This document shows positions 8,623 through 17,659 of a stretch of 64,000 bases of DNA, one piece after another. The translations under genes and the position numbers were made by a program. This DNA is from CAWFFV01 sp963814985 (GTDB lineage Bacteria; Chloroflexota; Ktedonobacteria; Ktedonobacterales; Ktedonobacteraceae): contig CAWFFV010000034.1 of assembly GCA_963814985.1 (NCBI GenBank), positions 248,001 through 312,000 on the forward strand, given 5' to 3'. The notes beneath the pieces were generated by a model, which saw only the letters and a program-made list of their open reading frames with translations, did not search any database and was not told where the DNA came from. Each line of letters starts with the position of its first letter. Within the stretch, counting starts at the first letter, position 1.

Positions 8623-9972
8623 ATGCCACGCTGGTTGTATTTCTTGCTAATCTTTGCTGTGTTGGCTCTGGTGCTGGATTTCTTGCCTGTGCCGCCTATC
8701 TTGCTCTTTATGGTTGCGGCTTTAGGAATAGTGCCGTTAGCGTTCTTGATCGGAAAAGCCGTTGAAGGCGTTGCGGAACATACAGGTGAGCACATTGGAG
8801 GGTTGCTCTTTGCAACTTTTGGGAATGCCCCAGAACTCATTATCAGTATTTTTGCTCTCAGACAGGGGTTAGTAGATGTTGTCAGAGCATCTATTATCGG
8901 GGCGATTCTGGGCAATATCTTGCTGGTCCTGGGAGTATCTGTCTGTGTGGGTGGTTGTAAATATGGGCGTCTGCGCTTTGAAACGCGTCCTGCCGGTTAC
9001 TATGCGTCGCTGCTGGCATTGTGTATTGGTGGCCTGGTCTTGCCAACAATAGCTGAACTACTGGCCCAGCGGACCAGGCAACCGCTGATTTTCGAGCGAG
9101 GAGTACTGCTCTCCGACTTTATTGCTGTGCTACTCTTATTGGGCTATGCAGCTTCTATTCTCTTCAGCATCTTCCATTTTGGGGATAAGGATGATGAGGA
9201 TGAGTTTGATCCGATCCTGGGAGCGCGTTCCGCTGCGGCAATTGCCCGTTTACTCTCCTATCGTCATCATCTGGCATCGAGTACGGCTGCGGGCAAAAGC
9301 GGGCTTCTGCGTCATATTGATGGGACACTTGATGCAATCTTGACGCATGAAACAGGCAAGCACTCCACCTCGTCGGAGAACACAGCGACCGTTGTTACTC
9401 CAGAAGCAGCCGTGGCAGGGCAGGAAGAAGAGCCCTCCAGGCTTGTAGAGAATCCAGCCATAATGACAATGGTCACCGATCAAAAAGAGGTCACGGCCCA
9501 AGAGCACACAGTTTCTCTGTGGCGTAGTCTCTTGCTTCTTGCAGGTGCCACGGCAGGTGTTGCTATCCTTTCGGAGATTTTGGTGAACTCCATTGAGCCT
9601 GTTACCAAAACTTTGGGATGGAGTCCGGCTTTTGTAGGATTGGTTTTTGTGCCTTTGATTGGTGGTCTGCCAGAGTATTTCAACACGATCTCGATGGCCC
9701 TTGATAAGCGTATCGGTATGGTTCTGGCAGCTTCGGCTGGCTCTTCTATTCAGATTGCATTGCTGATGACTCCCATCCTGGTCTTAGTCAGTCTGGTGAT
9801 GCCGCAAAGGCTGGATCTGGTGTTTAGTATCGTCGAATTAGCAGTGTTGGGCCTGACGACCTTTCTCTTTAGTGAGATTACCAAAGATGGTGAACTGGTC
9901 TGGTTAGAAGGTCTGCTTTTGATTCTCCTTTATGGGATGATGGCTGGGACGGTTTTCTTGTTCGGTTCGTAA
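8623..9972 (+). CDS. cax: Ca2+/H+ exchanger, CaCA (CAX) family
   Basis: About 449 residues with ~11 hydrophobic helices in two halves separated by an acidic cytosolic loop (DKDDEDEFDP region, then ~100 polar residues). Each half has the inverted-repeat signature of cation/Ca2+ exchangers: GNAPELIISIFAL near residue 66-78 and GGLPEYFNTISMAL near 347-360, with the ion-binding glutamates in place. It should expel Ca2+ across the cytoplasmic membrane in exchange for protons. TTTGGAGGATTTTAT precedes the ATG. The last 69 bases overlap the 3' end of the convergent crcB gene, and a degenerate copy of its final ~40 bases recurs at 12595-12633. Confidence 0.9.
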   Translation: MPRWLYFLLIFAVLALVLDFLPVPPILLFMVAALGIVPLAFLIGKAVEGVAEHTGEHIGGLLFATFGNAPELIISIFALRQGLVDVVRASIIGAILGNILLVLGVSVCVGGCKYGRLRFETRPAGYYASLLALCIGGLVLPTIAELLAQRTRQPLIFERGVLLSDFIAVLLLLGYAASILFSIFHFGDKDDEDEFDPILGARSAAAIARLLSYRHHLASSTAAGKSGLLRHIDGTLDAILTHETGKHSTSSENTATVVTPEAAVAGQEEEPSRLVENPAIMTMVTDQKEVTAQEHTVSLWRSLLLLAGATAGVAILSEILVNSIEPVTKTLGWSPAFVGLVFVPLIGGLPEYFNTISMALDKRIGMVLAASAGSSIQIALLMTPILVLVSLVMPQRLDLVFSIVELAVLGLTTFLFSEITKDGELVWLEGLLLILLYGMMAGTVFLFGS

Positions 9973-10410
9973 GTTCATGATAATCTTTGTCTGGGAAGGA
10001 CGCCTTGCCCTGTTGATACACCACTGACCCAGCAGAGCACCCAGAAAGATCGCAGCGATCCCTCCCAGGCCGCTGAAGACAAGATACCCCAACGCTGGTA
10101 ACCAGTGCCCACCAGCTATCAGCAGGAAATCACCCAGCGCCAGACTGCTAAAGGTCGTGTAGGCTCCGAGCAGGCCCACATTGAGAAATAAACGACGAGT
10201 TGGCCCGATGAACACTGTCGCGTCGGCCAACGTGGTCACAAAGGCGAGCAGGAATGCCCCTGTGATGTTGATTAGGAGGATATCATAAGGCCATCCCTTG
10301 CCAAGCCTGCTTTGAATGAAAGTGCTGAGCAGCACACGAAGGACCGTGCCACAAAATCCACCTCCGATGATGGCGAGAATCCTTCGGCGGGTTGAGAGTA
10401 TCTGTCCCAT
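9904..10410 (-). CDS. crcB: Fluoride channel subunit CrcB, longer copy
   Basis: A four-helix CrcB/Fluc protein of 168 residues; family members are ~125, and the extra ~40 are a polar C-terminal tail encoded over the convergent exchanger gene. Helix motifs are GGGFCGTVLRVLL near residue 17, NITGAFLLAFV near 48 and GLLGAYTTFSSLA near 80, the latter two holding the pore Asn and the Phe/Thr track. With the next gene it probably forms a heterodimeric fluoride channel. Its ATG overlaps the stop codon of the upstream crcB by one base. Confidence 0.9.
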   Translation of the reverse strand: MGQILSTRRRILAIIGGGFCGTVLRVLLSTFIQSRLGKGWPYDILLINITGAFLLAFVTTLADATVFIGPTRRLFLNVGLLGAYTTFSSLALGDFLLIAGGHWLPALGYLVFSGLGGIAAIFLGALLGQWCINRARRPSQTKIIMNLRTEQENRPSHHPIKENQKQTF

Positions 10411-10772
10411 TAGAGCCAGCCCCCCAGCATCATGCCCAACGCGGCAGCCGGGACACCGAGGAGAAAGGTGCCGCCCAGATAGAGCAGACCGCGTGAAGTG
10501 CTTCCGCCACGGATGAGCTGAACGCCTTCCCAGTGCATGGTACTATAAGTTGTATACCCTCCAAGAAAACCTGTTGCCAGAACAAGTTGCACGGCTGTGC
10601 TCACGACGTGGTGTCCAACCAGACCTGCAATCAGCCCGATCAAAAAGGCTCCCGAAATGTTGATGATGAATGTGCCAACAGGCATCTGTGAGAGTACTCG
10701 TTCAGCAATAAAACGGCCAAGGAGGTAACGAGTCAGTGCACCAGCTGCTCCTGCAGTCGCCAACCAATCCAA
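10410..10772 (-). CDS. crcB: Fluoride channel subunit CrcB, second copy
   Basis: A 120-residue four-helix protein of typical CrcB length: GALTRYLLG, NISGAFLIGLIAG and TGFLGGYTTYSTMHWE carry the conserved Asn, Gly and aromatic/Thr pore residues. Paired crcB genes usually encode two different subunits of a dual-topology Fluc dimer that lets F- leave the cell. It is translationally coupled to the downstream crcB and lies 21 bases after the DUF190 gene. Confidence 0.92.
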   Translation of the reverse strand: MDWLATAGAAGALTRYLLGRFIAERVLSQMPVGTFIINISGAFLIGLIAGLVGHHVVSTAVQLVLATGFLGGYTTYSTMHWEGVQLIRGGSTSRGLLYLGGTFLLGVPAAALGMMLGGWL

Positions 10773-10793
10773 GCTGGATGATAGAGAGACTCA

Positions 10794-11147
10794 TCATGGT
10801 TGCTCTTGCTCCCCTGCTGAGATGATTTCGACAGGAGCAATTGTGATCATGCCTTGCTGGATCAATTGGTCAAGCATGGGCAGGAGCATCTCGATATGTT
10901 CGTCACTGTCTACGATCTCGATAATAAGGGGAAGATTTTCCGCAATGTCGGGCAAACGGTCGGTGGACAGATGGTGTTGCGGGCCAAAGCCTTCTATTCC
11001 ACGTTGTACGGTGACTCCCCTCGCACCATAATGTTGTGCCTGTTCTACCACTGCCCGGTAGAGTGGTTTGCCTTGCCACTCATCTGCTTCTCCGACAAAC
11101 ATGCGCAGGCGCTTGCCTGGTTGGGATACGAAAGGTTTCCTGATCAT
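10794..11147 (-). CDS. DUF190 protein of the fluoride cassette
   Basis: A 117-residue protein covering one DUF190 domain, a PII-like fold: LRMFVGEADEWQGKPLYRAV, then GARGVTVQRGIEGFG and LPLIIEIVDS. DUF190 genes are often found beside crcB; the usual interpretation is a regulatory or fluoride-sensing partner, but no biochemical role is firm. It overlaps the stop of the CBS-DUF190 gene by 4 bases (ATGA), which indicates coupling. Confidence 0.85.
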   Translation of the reverse strand: MIRKPFVSQPGKRLRMFVGEADEWQGKPLYRAVVEQAQHYGARGVTVQRGIEGFGPQHHLSTDRLPDIAENLPLIIEIVDSDEHIEMLLPMLDQLIQQGMITIAPVEIISAGEQEQP

Positions 11148-12508
11148 CGTTCTGGTTCACTTTCCAGTAATATACGCAATACATCGGAACGACCAATCGC
11201 TCCGATGAGACGACCCCCATGGTCAACGACGGGAAGGACTTTCCAGTGCGTGCGCATCATCAGATCAACCGCGTCCTGAATCGATGCTGTGTCAGCAATG
11301 GTCACAACCTGCCAATTCATCACATCGGCAGCGATTTGCGCTTTGCCAGAAGCCGTATGCAATGCCCCAGCCGGGATATGGGCGGGTCTGCCCCTCGCCA
11401 GATCGGCCAGAGCCGCGAGCAGGTGCGGACGTGCCTCTTCTTGCATACGTGCCAGGACATCCACATCGCTAATGATGCCCTTAACATGCTGCTCAGTATC
11501 GACGATAACAACGCGTTTAAGTAGTGAGGTGATCAACACATCGATCGTCTCAGCAAGCGGTGTCTGCTCCTCGACCGTAGCGATATCTGTATTCAGGTAT
11601 GTGCTGACCGGTTGCAACTGGGCTGGCAGTCCTGGCAATGGATTGGTGTGTGTGAGCGGCTGTGTAGCATTACTGGCCTCTGGACTCATCAGTGGGCTGG
11701 TACGAATCGCCTGGAGCAAGTCCGCACGTGTGATCATCCCCAACAGTTGTCCGGTAGTATCCACGACTGGAAGATTACGTAACTGTGTGTCTATCAAGAC
11801 CTGGGCGGCTTCCTTGATCGATTGATCTGGACCAATGGTGCGTACCTGCTGATTCATGATGTCTTGTGCAGTGTGTGAACTACGCTGCGCTTCTTCGAGT
11901 GAAGAGGCAATGGTTTCTGCCGTCTGCGTATCCAGTTCACGTGCTGTACGCACCAGATCTCGATGCATTGGTAGCAAATTTGCGTTGATCAAGTCACCGG
12001 TACTGATGATTCCACACAATTTGTTTTGTTGATCAACCACGGGCAAGACGCGAAATGGAGCTTGCAGCAGCAGATCCACAATGGTTGCCACTGGTGTTTC
12101 TAGCCAAACGGTGGTCACCATCGTTTCCATCACCTGACGTACCGGCAATTTCGACGAGGTGCCCTGTCGACGAGCATGAGTGTACTTGAGCACATCCACC
12201 TCATGCAATGTCACCAGTCCTCCCTGCATCATGTCCTGAATGGTCGGAAGCAGACGACGAAGTCGGGCTGGTTGATCGATCACCTGTATGATAAGAGGAG
12301 CATCGGAGGACCAACGCCACTCTTTCTGCTCATGCAAACGCGTTCCTGCTCCATAACCTGCAATGGCCCGTGTGACAGTGGCTCCCGCGCAGCCCTGCTC
12401 GCGTAACAGGTGGACAATGGCGACATACAACGGCTGGCCGTGCCACTGATCAGACTCACCAAGGTAGATGGTGAGCGCCTGGGCTTTTCCTTGACGCAAT
12501 AAACTCAT
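11144..12508 (-). CDS. DUF190 domain fused to four CBS domains
   Basis: About 454 residues. Residues ~8-100 form a DUF190 domain (TIYLGESDQWHGQPLYVAIV, GCAGATVTRAIAGYG). Four CBS motifs follow, beginning near VRQVMETMVTTVW, AQDIMNQQVRTIG, LNTDIATVEEQTP and AADVMNWQVVTIA, each ending in a GIIS/GMIT/GAIG block. Two CBS pairs form adenine-nucleotide-binding Bateman modules, so this first gene of the fluoride cassette may couple export to energy state (inference). ATG 12508 is preferred over 12547 because GGAGAAG sits 5 bases upstream. No crcB-type fluoride riboswitch could be recognised in front of it. Confidence 0.82.
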   Translation of the reverse strand: MSLLRQGKAQALTIYLGESDQWHGQPLYVAIVHLLREQGCAGATVTRAIAGYGAGTRLHEQKEWRWSSDAPLIIQVIDQPARLRRLLPTIQDMMQGGLVTLHEVDVLKYTHARRQGTSSKLPVRQVMETMVTTVWLETPVATIVDLLLQAPFRVLPVVDQQNKLCGIISTGDLINANLLPMHRDLVRTARELDTQTAETIASSLEEAQRSSHTAQDIMNQQVRTIGPDQSIKEAAQVLIDTQLRNLPVVDTTGQLLGMITRADLLQAIRTSPLMSPEASNATQPLTHTNPLPGLPAQLQPVSTYLNTDIATVEEQTPLAETIDVLITSLLKRVVIVDTEQHVKGIISDVDVLARMQEEARPHLLAALADLARGRPAHIPAGALHTASGKAQIAADVMNWQVVTIADTASIQDAVDLMMRTHWKVLPVVDHGGRLIGAIGRSDVLRILLESEPER

Positions 12509-12594
12509 GGTTCTTCTCCCTTTACCATAGACATGCTGCCATATCATTGTATCGCTCTCTTCCCGCCGCTGTATAGCTCAGGTTTCTTCATCAC

Positions 12595-12633
12595 TGGGAT
12601 GGTGGCAGGGACGGTTTTCTGGTTGGTTCGTGA
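12595..12633 (+). repeat. Degenerate copy of the exchanger gene 3' end
   Basis: Thirty-nine bases match 9933-9972, the last codons and stop of the Ca2+/H+ exchanger gene, at about 35 of 40 positions with one gap. Key shared blocks are TGGGATG, GGGACGGTTTTCT and GGTTCGT. The + strand translation TGMVAGTVF parallels YGMMAGTVF. The two copies bracket the fluoride cassette. Confidence 0.6.
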
Positions 12634-12654
12634 TGAGTAAGCGGTGGGAGAAAG

Positions 12655-12700
12655 AAAGTTTTTGGGCCGACACCCCAAACCCCGCGTCAAGGGCTGGCCG
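12655..12700 (+). repeat. Repeat module D, copy 1
   Basis: AAAGTTTTTGGG followed closely by ACACCCCAAACCCCG recurs at 24070-24098. Both copies lie in non-coding DNA next to other repeat modules. No palindrome of note. Confidence 0.5.
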
Positions 12701-12801
12701 CCCTTGGCAATCCCGCTTCGCAAGCCGCTTGAGAGAGGGAACCTTGTTTGAAAAATTCTGGGGTGACTCATGACATTCGTTTGTCAAACCTTCGCAGAGG
12801 T

Positions 12802-13119
12802 TTAGGAGCGGGCGATCTGTATGATCTTGCGTACTGCACTCAGGATCAATATTGTAGTCAGACCTGAACTAATGATGAATTGTACGATCAGGGCGGGATC
12901 AAAGATCGGCTTATATTTTGCGTGACCATTCGTCACCTCAATGTAGCCAACTGGCACAATTCTTACATTCCCACCTCCACCTGTACCGCTGTTTCCTTGT
13001 GCATTGGTACCCTCACCTCCGCCTATACCCCACGATACCTTAGCAACGGGGATAATTGTGATGCCATCACGTTCGACCGGTTCAGCATATACCGTTGAAG
13101 CCCTGGTAACGACTGCCAT
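12802..13119 (-). CDS. GerW/YtfJ-family sporulation-type protein
   Basis: A 105-residue protein with the family signature VYAEPVERDGITIIPVAKVS followed by a Gly-rich loop (WGIGGGEG, GTGGGG) and VRIVPVGYIEV. A C-terminal hydrophobic segment (LIVQFIISSGLTTILIL) suggests membrane attachment. In Bacillus, GerW (YtfJ) is a spore protein needed for germination; relatives also occur in non-sporulating bacteria. Ktedonobacteria form spores, so a sporulation role is plausible. Monocistronic. Confidence 0.75.
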   Translation of the reverse strand: MAVVTRASTVYAEPVERDGITIIPVAKVSWGIGGGEGTNAQGNSGTGGGGNVRIVPVGYIEVTNGHAKYKPIFDPALIVQFIISSGLTTILILSAVRKIIQIARS

Positions 13120-13338
13120 TTTGTCAGTAAGCTGTTAGGTGAAAGACCCCGGTTGTTGTTTTATGTCTGTGTTGGCTGTGCTGTTTGTATTTGTGCTCAT
13201 ACATTTCTCCTGGCAAATTCTGACCGTGTTTGCCGGCCAATATTCATAACGAGATACCCATCAAGAAGCATATCACCAGGTCTAGAGTACAATTTTTTCA
13301 GTGAGATGCGCAATTGTCGATATCAGGAAGCGCAACGC

Positions 13339-14475
13339 CTATGATTCCAGATCGGAGATTGTTGTTAAGTTTTGTTCTTCTGTTAATGATTGTTCCATGG
13401 CGAAGTCGTTGCTATGGCGAAATAATGGAGAAGCACCAGGAAGCTCCATCAATTCTTTGACCAGTAGATCAATCGGCGTATTGGTATGAGGTAGCTGCAC
13501 TGGAGTACCAGACACTTTTGCCACACGTAGGGCATGTAGATATGCCTGTATTGCTGTCATCGCCTTTTCCATATATTGAGTTTCTTCTCGCAGGCGGCTA
13601 TAGCGGCTGATCATGTTATTGATGCTCCTGGAGGTGGCCAAAAGTTCGTTGTTGCCGCCTTCTGGCGTAAGCCGCGTATTCCAGTCCCCATTGGATACAC
13701 ATGTGAGTACATTGATGACTTGTTTGGACCAGGCTTCGAGCTGGATTTTCTTCTCCAGTTCCAACCGTGATTGCTTAGCCATTATTTGTTGGAGCCTCGA
13801 TACTTCTTCTGCCTTGTCAGCTCGTATCATACTTTCTTGCAAGCTCGTGATGACAACGTAACTGACCAGGGTGCAGACAACCTGGAGGGTAATGGGAATG
13901 CTGTAAATGTCTTATGGTTGTGTATTCAAATAGAACTGTAACTGTGGTGTGTGAGGCATGAAGAACAGAAAGCTACAAATAAGTAAGATATTAAAGCCGC
14001 CTACAATTGGAATGCACCATGCTGGAAAGAGAAGGACTGAAACCATGAGGGGTGCCACCCACAGGCAGAGTTGAGGCAGTACAAAGGTGTCGAGTGTTCT
14101 CCTGGAGTGCCAGGACACCCCCTGTCAGCCCCAGCTCGTACAAGACAAGGGTATTATACCCGCCAGAAGCAGTTTCCTGAAATGATTGAGCGCTGAGGCC
14201 ACGGTAAATAAGGCCATATGGACTGTAAGATCGGAAGCAGTACTATTCTCATGTTGTACTGCCGCCTCGTATTGCAATGCCAATTCAATGAAGTAAATGA
14301 ACAGCGCAATACTAATCAGCTTTCCTCGTCTCAGAAACTCGCGTTCTCGCAATGGTAGTTCTTCGGCGCGAGGAGGTACTGGTGGCGCAACCAGCCGATA
14401 CCACCAGTTGAGCCACGGGTAGGGATTGAGTCCAGTAATAGAACGTGGCAAAGAATTAGTGTGGTCTATTGCCAT
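13339..14475 (-). pseudogene. Decayed membrane sensor with HAMP-like region
   Basis: Three consecutive open stretches on the minus strand (14475-14125, 14118-13912, 13842-13339) lie in the same reading frame and are separated by in-frame stops: TGA at 14125-14127 and TAA at 13912-13914. Joined, they give an N-terminal cytosolic segment, about six hydrophobic helices (LISIALFIYFIELALQ, VAPLMVSVLLFPAW, NILLICSFLFFM, ITLQVVCTLVSYVVIT), then a HAMP-like helical region (VSNGDWNTRLT, ELLATSRSINNMISRYSRL). No kinase or output domain follows. Around the first stop another frame (LVLYELGLTGGVLALQ) looks more membrane-like, so indels may also be present. The role is unknown. Confidence 0.6.
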
Positions 14476-14531
14476 AGAGGTTTCCTTTCTTTAGTTGATG
14501 AGAAGCATAAGATCATATATAGTAGGTTTCA

Positions 14532-15023
14532 TCAAAATTTGATAAAACCTTGCTGACCTAGATCTTCGATAATACGTGAAACGAGTTCTGGTGGTTTCCT
14601 CAGTAATTGTATAATATCATTTATACTCCGTGTTCCGTCAATTAATGAGTAAACTTGGCGATGAGGAAGGGGCCACCTATCCAGAGATAAGAAACCAACG
14701 GCGATATTGCGATGGGGGACTGGTGAGTTAAAGCGTGCTGAGGATTGCTGCGGAGGGAGAGTGGGAGGTTCGGAGAGTTCCAATAACTGCCAGTCCAAAA
14801 CGCCCAACCGCGCAAGTCGGGTTTCCCAATCATCCCATATCTGTATTTGTCCTCGCGCTGAAATAAAGCGACAAGCAAGAACTATTCCATCTTTTACTGA
14901 TAGTTCAATAAATTCTTGCTTGGAAGTGTCGTGTGGAGAAAATACTGTTGTCGCGCGAAATAGACCTGTATACAGATATTGCTTTATAAGTTGTGATAGA
15001 GTAGCATAATCGACGCTAAACAC
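14532..15023 (-). CDS. Hypothetical protein with winged-helix-like C terminus
   Basis: A 163-residue soluble protein of no recognised family. The N-terminal ~90 residues look like a small alpha/beta domain (ELSVKDGIVLACRFIS, IQIWDDWETRLARLG). The C-terminal ~50 residues (VYSLIDGTRSINDIIQLL, then ELVSRIIEDLGQQGFI) read like a winged-helix or PqqD-type helical motif. It lies 56 bases upstream of the decayed sensor on the same strand and may have been transcribed with it, suggesting a shared signalling role. Confidence 0.5.
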   Translation of the reverse strand: MFSVDYATLSQLIKQYLYTGLFRATTVFSPHDTSKQEFIELSVKDGIVLACRFISARGQIQIWDDWETRLARLGVLDWQLLELSEPPTLPPQQSSARFNSPVPHRNIAVGFLSLDRWPLPHRQVYSLIDGTRSINDIIQLLRKPPELVSRIIEDLGQQGFIKF

Positions 15024-15634
15024 TTCTTCTAATATCCTTCTGTTGAGGAGGCGGTGTGAAAAGGTATGTAGGATAGGCTATGGATAGTGCCTCAAGTGTT
15101 GTTACAAACACAAGAAGCAAGTAATGAATTTTTAAAGTGCAAATACAACGATATACCCATTATATGTTAGCATGGGATGATTTGAAAGTCAAGCAAAACA
15201 ACTAATAAACAAATACCAGGAATTATTCAGAGTTGATCCAGATGGTTTCCAAATAGCATGTAACAGGTAGCTTTAATAACAAATCAAGTACATTTAAATC
15301 TACTCTTTACCATTGTATTCTTGCATGTAATGGTTTAGCCAGCAAAGGGCAGAAGAGTTTTACTGAACTCATGGAGAAGAGTCACTTGATAGATGGCTAT
15401 CTTTTCTCTCTCTAATGTATGTGATATACTCGTCTTGTAATCGCTCAATTAAATCATTTACTGAAAATGTAGAGGTAAATCCGTCTTGGTATTATCAAAC
15501 AATAGAGGAAGATTTATACAATTAGCTATCGTGATGGCAAAATAAAGCGATAGCCACAGGGATACAAAAGGAGAGGCGGCAATTTCTCGCGCACCTCAAG
15601 TGTGAGAGCTGGCTAGCCGCTGTGATGGTGAGAG
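15024..15634. other. AT-rich intergenic region before the kinase gene
   Basis: About 610 bases with no supportable gene on either strand and no marked repeat. It must carry the divergent promoters of the hypothetical gene and the kinase, but none stands out. Confidence 0.5.
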
Positions 15635-17561
15635 ATGGCACTTGAAGGCATACAACTTGGTTACTATCAACTCGTGCGCCTGATTGGTAGTGGTGGGATG
15701 GGAGAAGTCTACCTGGCGGAAGATACACGTATCTCTCGGCAAGTGGCGATCAAGGTTGTTCACAACGATGCTACACCTTATCCCAGTGTCCAACTAACCC
15801 AGGACACAGCCCGTCTCTTTGTGCGTGAGATGAAAGCTATCGTCAAACTCGATCATCCACATATTTTACCTCTGTTTGATTTTGGTCAGGAGAGCATTCA
15901 TACAAACACGCTCATGTATATGGTTATGCCTTATCGCCCGGAAGGTTCCCTTGTCGATTGGCTGTATCAGCGGGGAAATACTGGTCCGCTCTCACCACAA
16001 GATGTCGCATATATTGTCTTCCAGGCCGCCGACGCTTTACAGCATGCCCATGATCACCAACTTATCCATCTGGATGTCAAACCTTCCAATTTTCTTATCC
16101 GCAATAGAACGGGTGATCTGCAGCATCCCGATTTACTCTTAGCGGACTTTGGTATTGCGAAGTTTACAACGGCAACAGCAACGGCAAGCCAGAGTGTACG
16201 TGGTACACCTGTTTCCATGGCCCCTGAGCAATGGAATGGTCAACCCGTGCCAGCGACAGACCAGTATGCCCTTGCAATCATGGCCTACCAACTTCTAACT
16301 GGACGTCCCCCCTTTATTGGTCGTATGGAACAGGTGATGCGTCATCACTTTATGACCCAGCCACCGACTCCCAGTACGCTCAATCCAAACCTTTCAGTCG
16401 GTATCGATACCGTGATCTTGCGTGCCCTGGCAAAAAAGCCCGAGGAGCGTTTCCCATCCATCGTTGATTTTGCCCAGGCCTTCCAGCATACTGTACAAAC
16501 GCGTGGTGATCCGTATGCTCCAGGTATGAGCATTGATGAGGAGACGACCTTGCGCATCCATAGTAGTCCACTCAACCCGTTTGTTCCAGCGCCGCATCCC
16601 GCCATAGTGATGCCTCTTATGCCCAATATTCCGCCGACCATTCCTGCGCCCGTTCCGAATATCCTGCCGACTATCCCTGTACCAACTTCCAATGCTCCGC
16701 ACACAGAAACGTCCAGACAAACCTCCGCGTCGCTGAAACGGAATATTCCACCAGTGAATACTACAGATAGCATAAATAGGAGACGCGGCAAAAGATCTCG
16801 TGTCAAAACCCTGTTACTGACTATAATGACAATTATCCTCATTTCCTCCAGTGCCATAGGTCTGATGACCTACCAAAACTATGTCAAACAGACTGCTGTG
16901 AGTGCGCAGGCGACTGCCAATGCTAATGATGCAACAGCCTCTACTAATGCTACTGCGTCGGCTATTGCCGCAAACCCGTATCCTTCCTACCTGGATGGTA
17001 GTGGGATATTGGCACTCTACGATCCATTACGTCAGTCTGCTCAATGGCCCGTTTACTCTGCCTCCTCCGTTTGGTGGTACATGTAAATTTACTGATGAAA
17101 CTTACCATGTCAGCCAGTCAAGAGTAGGAAATTTCTTCCCTTGCAATGCCTCAGGTACCAACTTTAGCGATTTTGCTCTTGAGGTTCAGATGAATATTCT
17201 TGAGGGTGACTGCGGTGGAATTATCTTTCGAGGAGATGCAAACGGCAGTTTATATCTCTTCAGGGTTTGCCAGGATGGTTATTTTAATCTATCCCTTTAC
17301 GTAGATAACCTCGGTATCAACGCCAGGAATTTGCTCAACGGACTTTCTCCTGCCATTAACACAGGATTGAAGCAGTCCAATACTCTTGCCATTGTGGCAG
17401 ATGGTAGTATGCTGAGTCTCTATATGAATCATCAGAAGATTGGCAGTATTGGTGATAGTACTTACACTCATGGCTCTATTGGCCTTATCGCCAGTGCTGT
17501 AGATAATCCCACTGAGGTAGCATATAGCAATGTGAAGGTGTGGAAAGTGTGGAGGGCCTGA
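15635..17561 (+). CDS. Transmembrane Ser/Thr protein kinase with extracellular beta-rich domain, frameshifted
   Basis: The kinase domain (residues ~8-275) is complete: glycine loop IGSGGMGEVYLAED, VAIKVV lysine, HLDVKPSNFL catalytic loop, ADFGIAKF, and GTPVSMAPEQW in the activation/APE region. A Pro-rich linker follows, then a transmembrane helix near residue 395 (TLLLTIMTIILISSSAIGL). The frame ends at 17086, but the next frame carries on without a gap (GGTCKFTDETYHVS to VKVWKVW, ending 17561) and encodes an extracellular jelly-roll-like domain. One extra base near 17060 explains the break: SASS joins FGGTCKF. Such Hanks kinases sense something outside and phosphorylate cytosolic targets. 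ATG 15635 has no strong ribosome site. Confidence 0.85.
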
Positions 17562-17569
17562 CTTTTTGA

Positions 17570-17598
17570 AGCTTTAGCGCCTCAGGCGCTTTGCAGGC
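17570..17598 (-). repeat. Module B-like copy, inverted
   Basis: AGCGCCTCAGGCGCTTTGC matches the inverse of module B (AGCGCCTTTGGCGCTTCGC) seen near 38115, 52990 and 55965. It directly abuts the long hairpin at 17600. Confidence 0.5.
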
Positions 17599-17599
17599 T

Positions 17600-17652
17600 G
17601 TTTTATCTTGGCATCAGGGTTTGCGTCGCAAACCCTGATGCCAAGATAAAAC
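17600..17652. terminator. 26-bp perfect hairpin between kinase and nuoN
   Basis: Arms of 26 bases starting GTTTTATCTTGGCATCAGGG pair perfectly around a single T; the tip reads TTTGCG-T-CGCAAA. It lies between convergent genes and should terminate both transcripts. Tip and neighbourhood match other hairpins in this window while the arms do not. Confidence 0.8.
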
Positions 17653-17659
17653 AAGCATA

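Noticed and set aside
11289..11825. 178-codon + strand frame opposite the CBS-DUF190 gene
   Set aside because: Composition is Ser/Cys-rich without a domain, typical of antisense frames in a GC-moderate gene.
12509..12801. Possible fluoride (crcB) riboswitch upstream of the fluoride cassette
   Set aside because: The conserved GGxGATGG...GCTGATG elements and pseudoknot could not be recognised on the minus strand; only the exchanger-end copy and module D are present.
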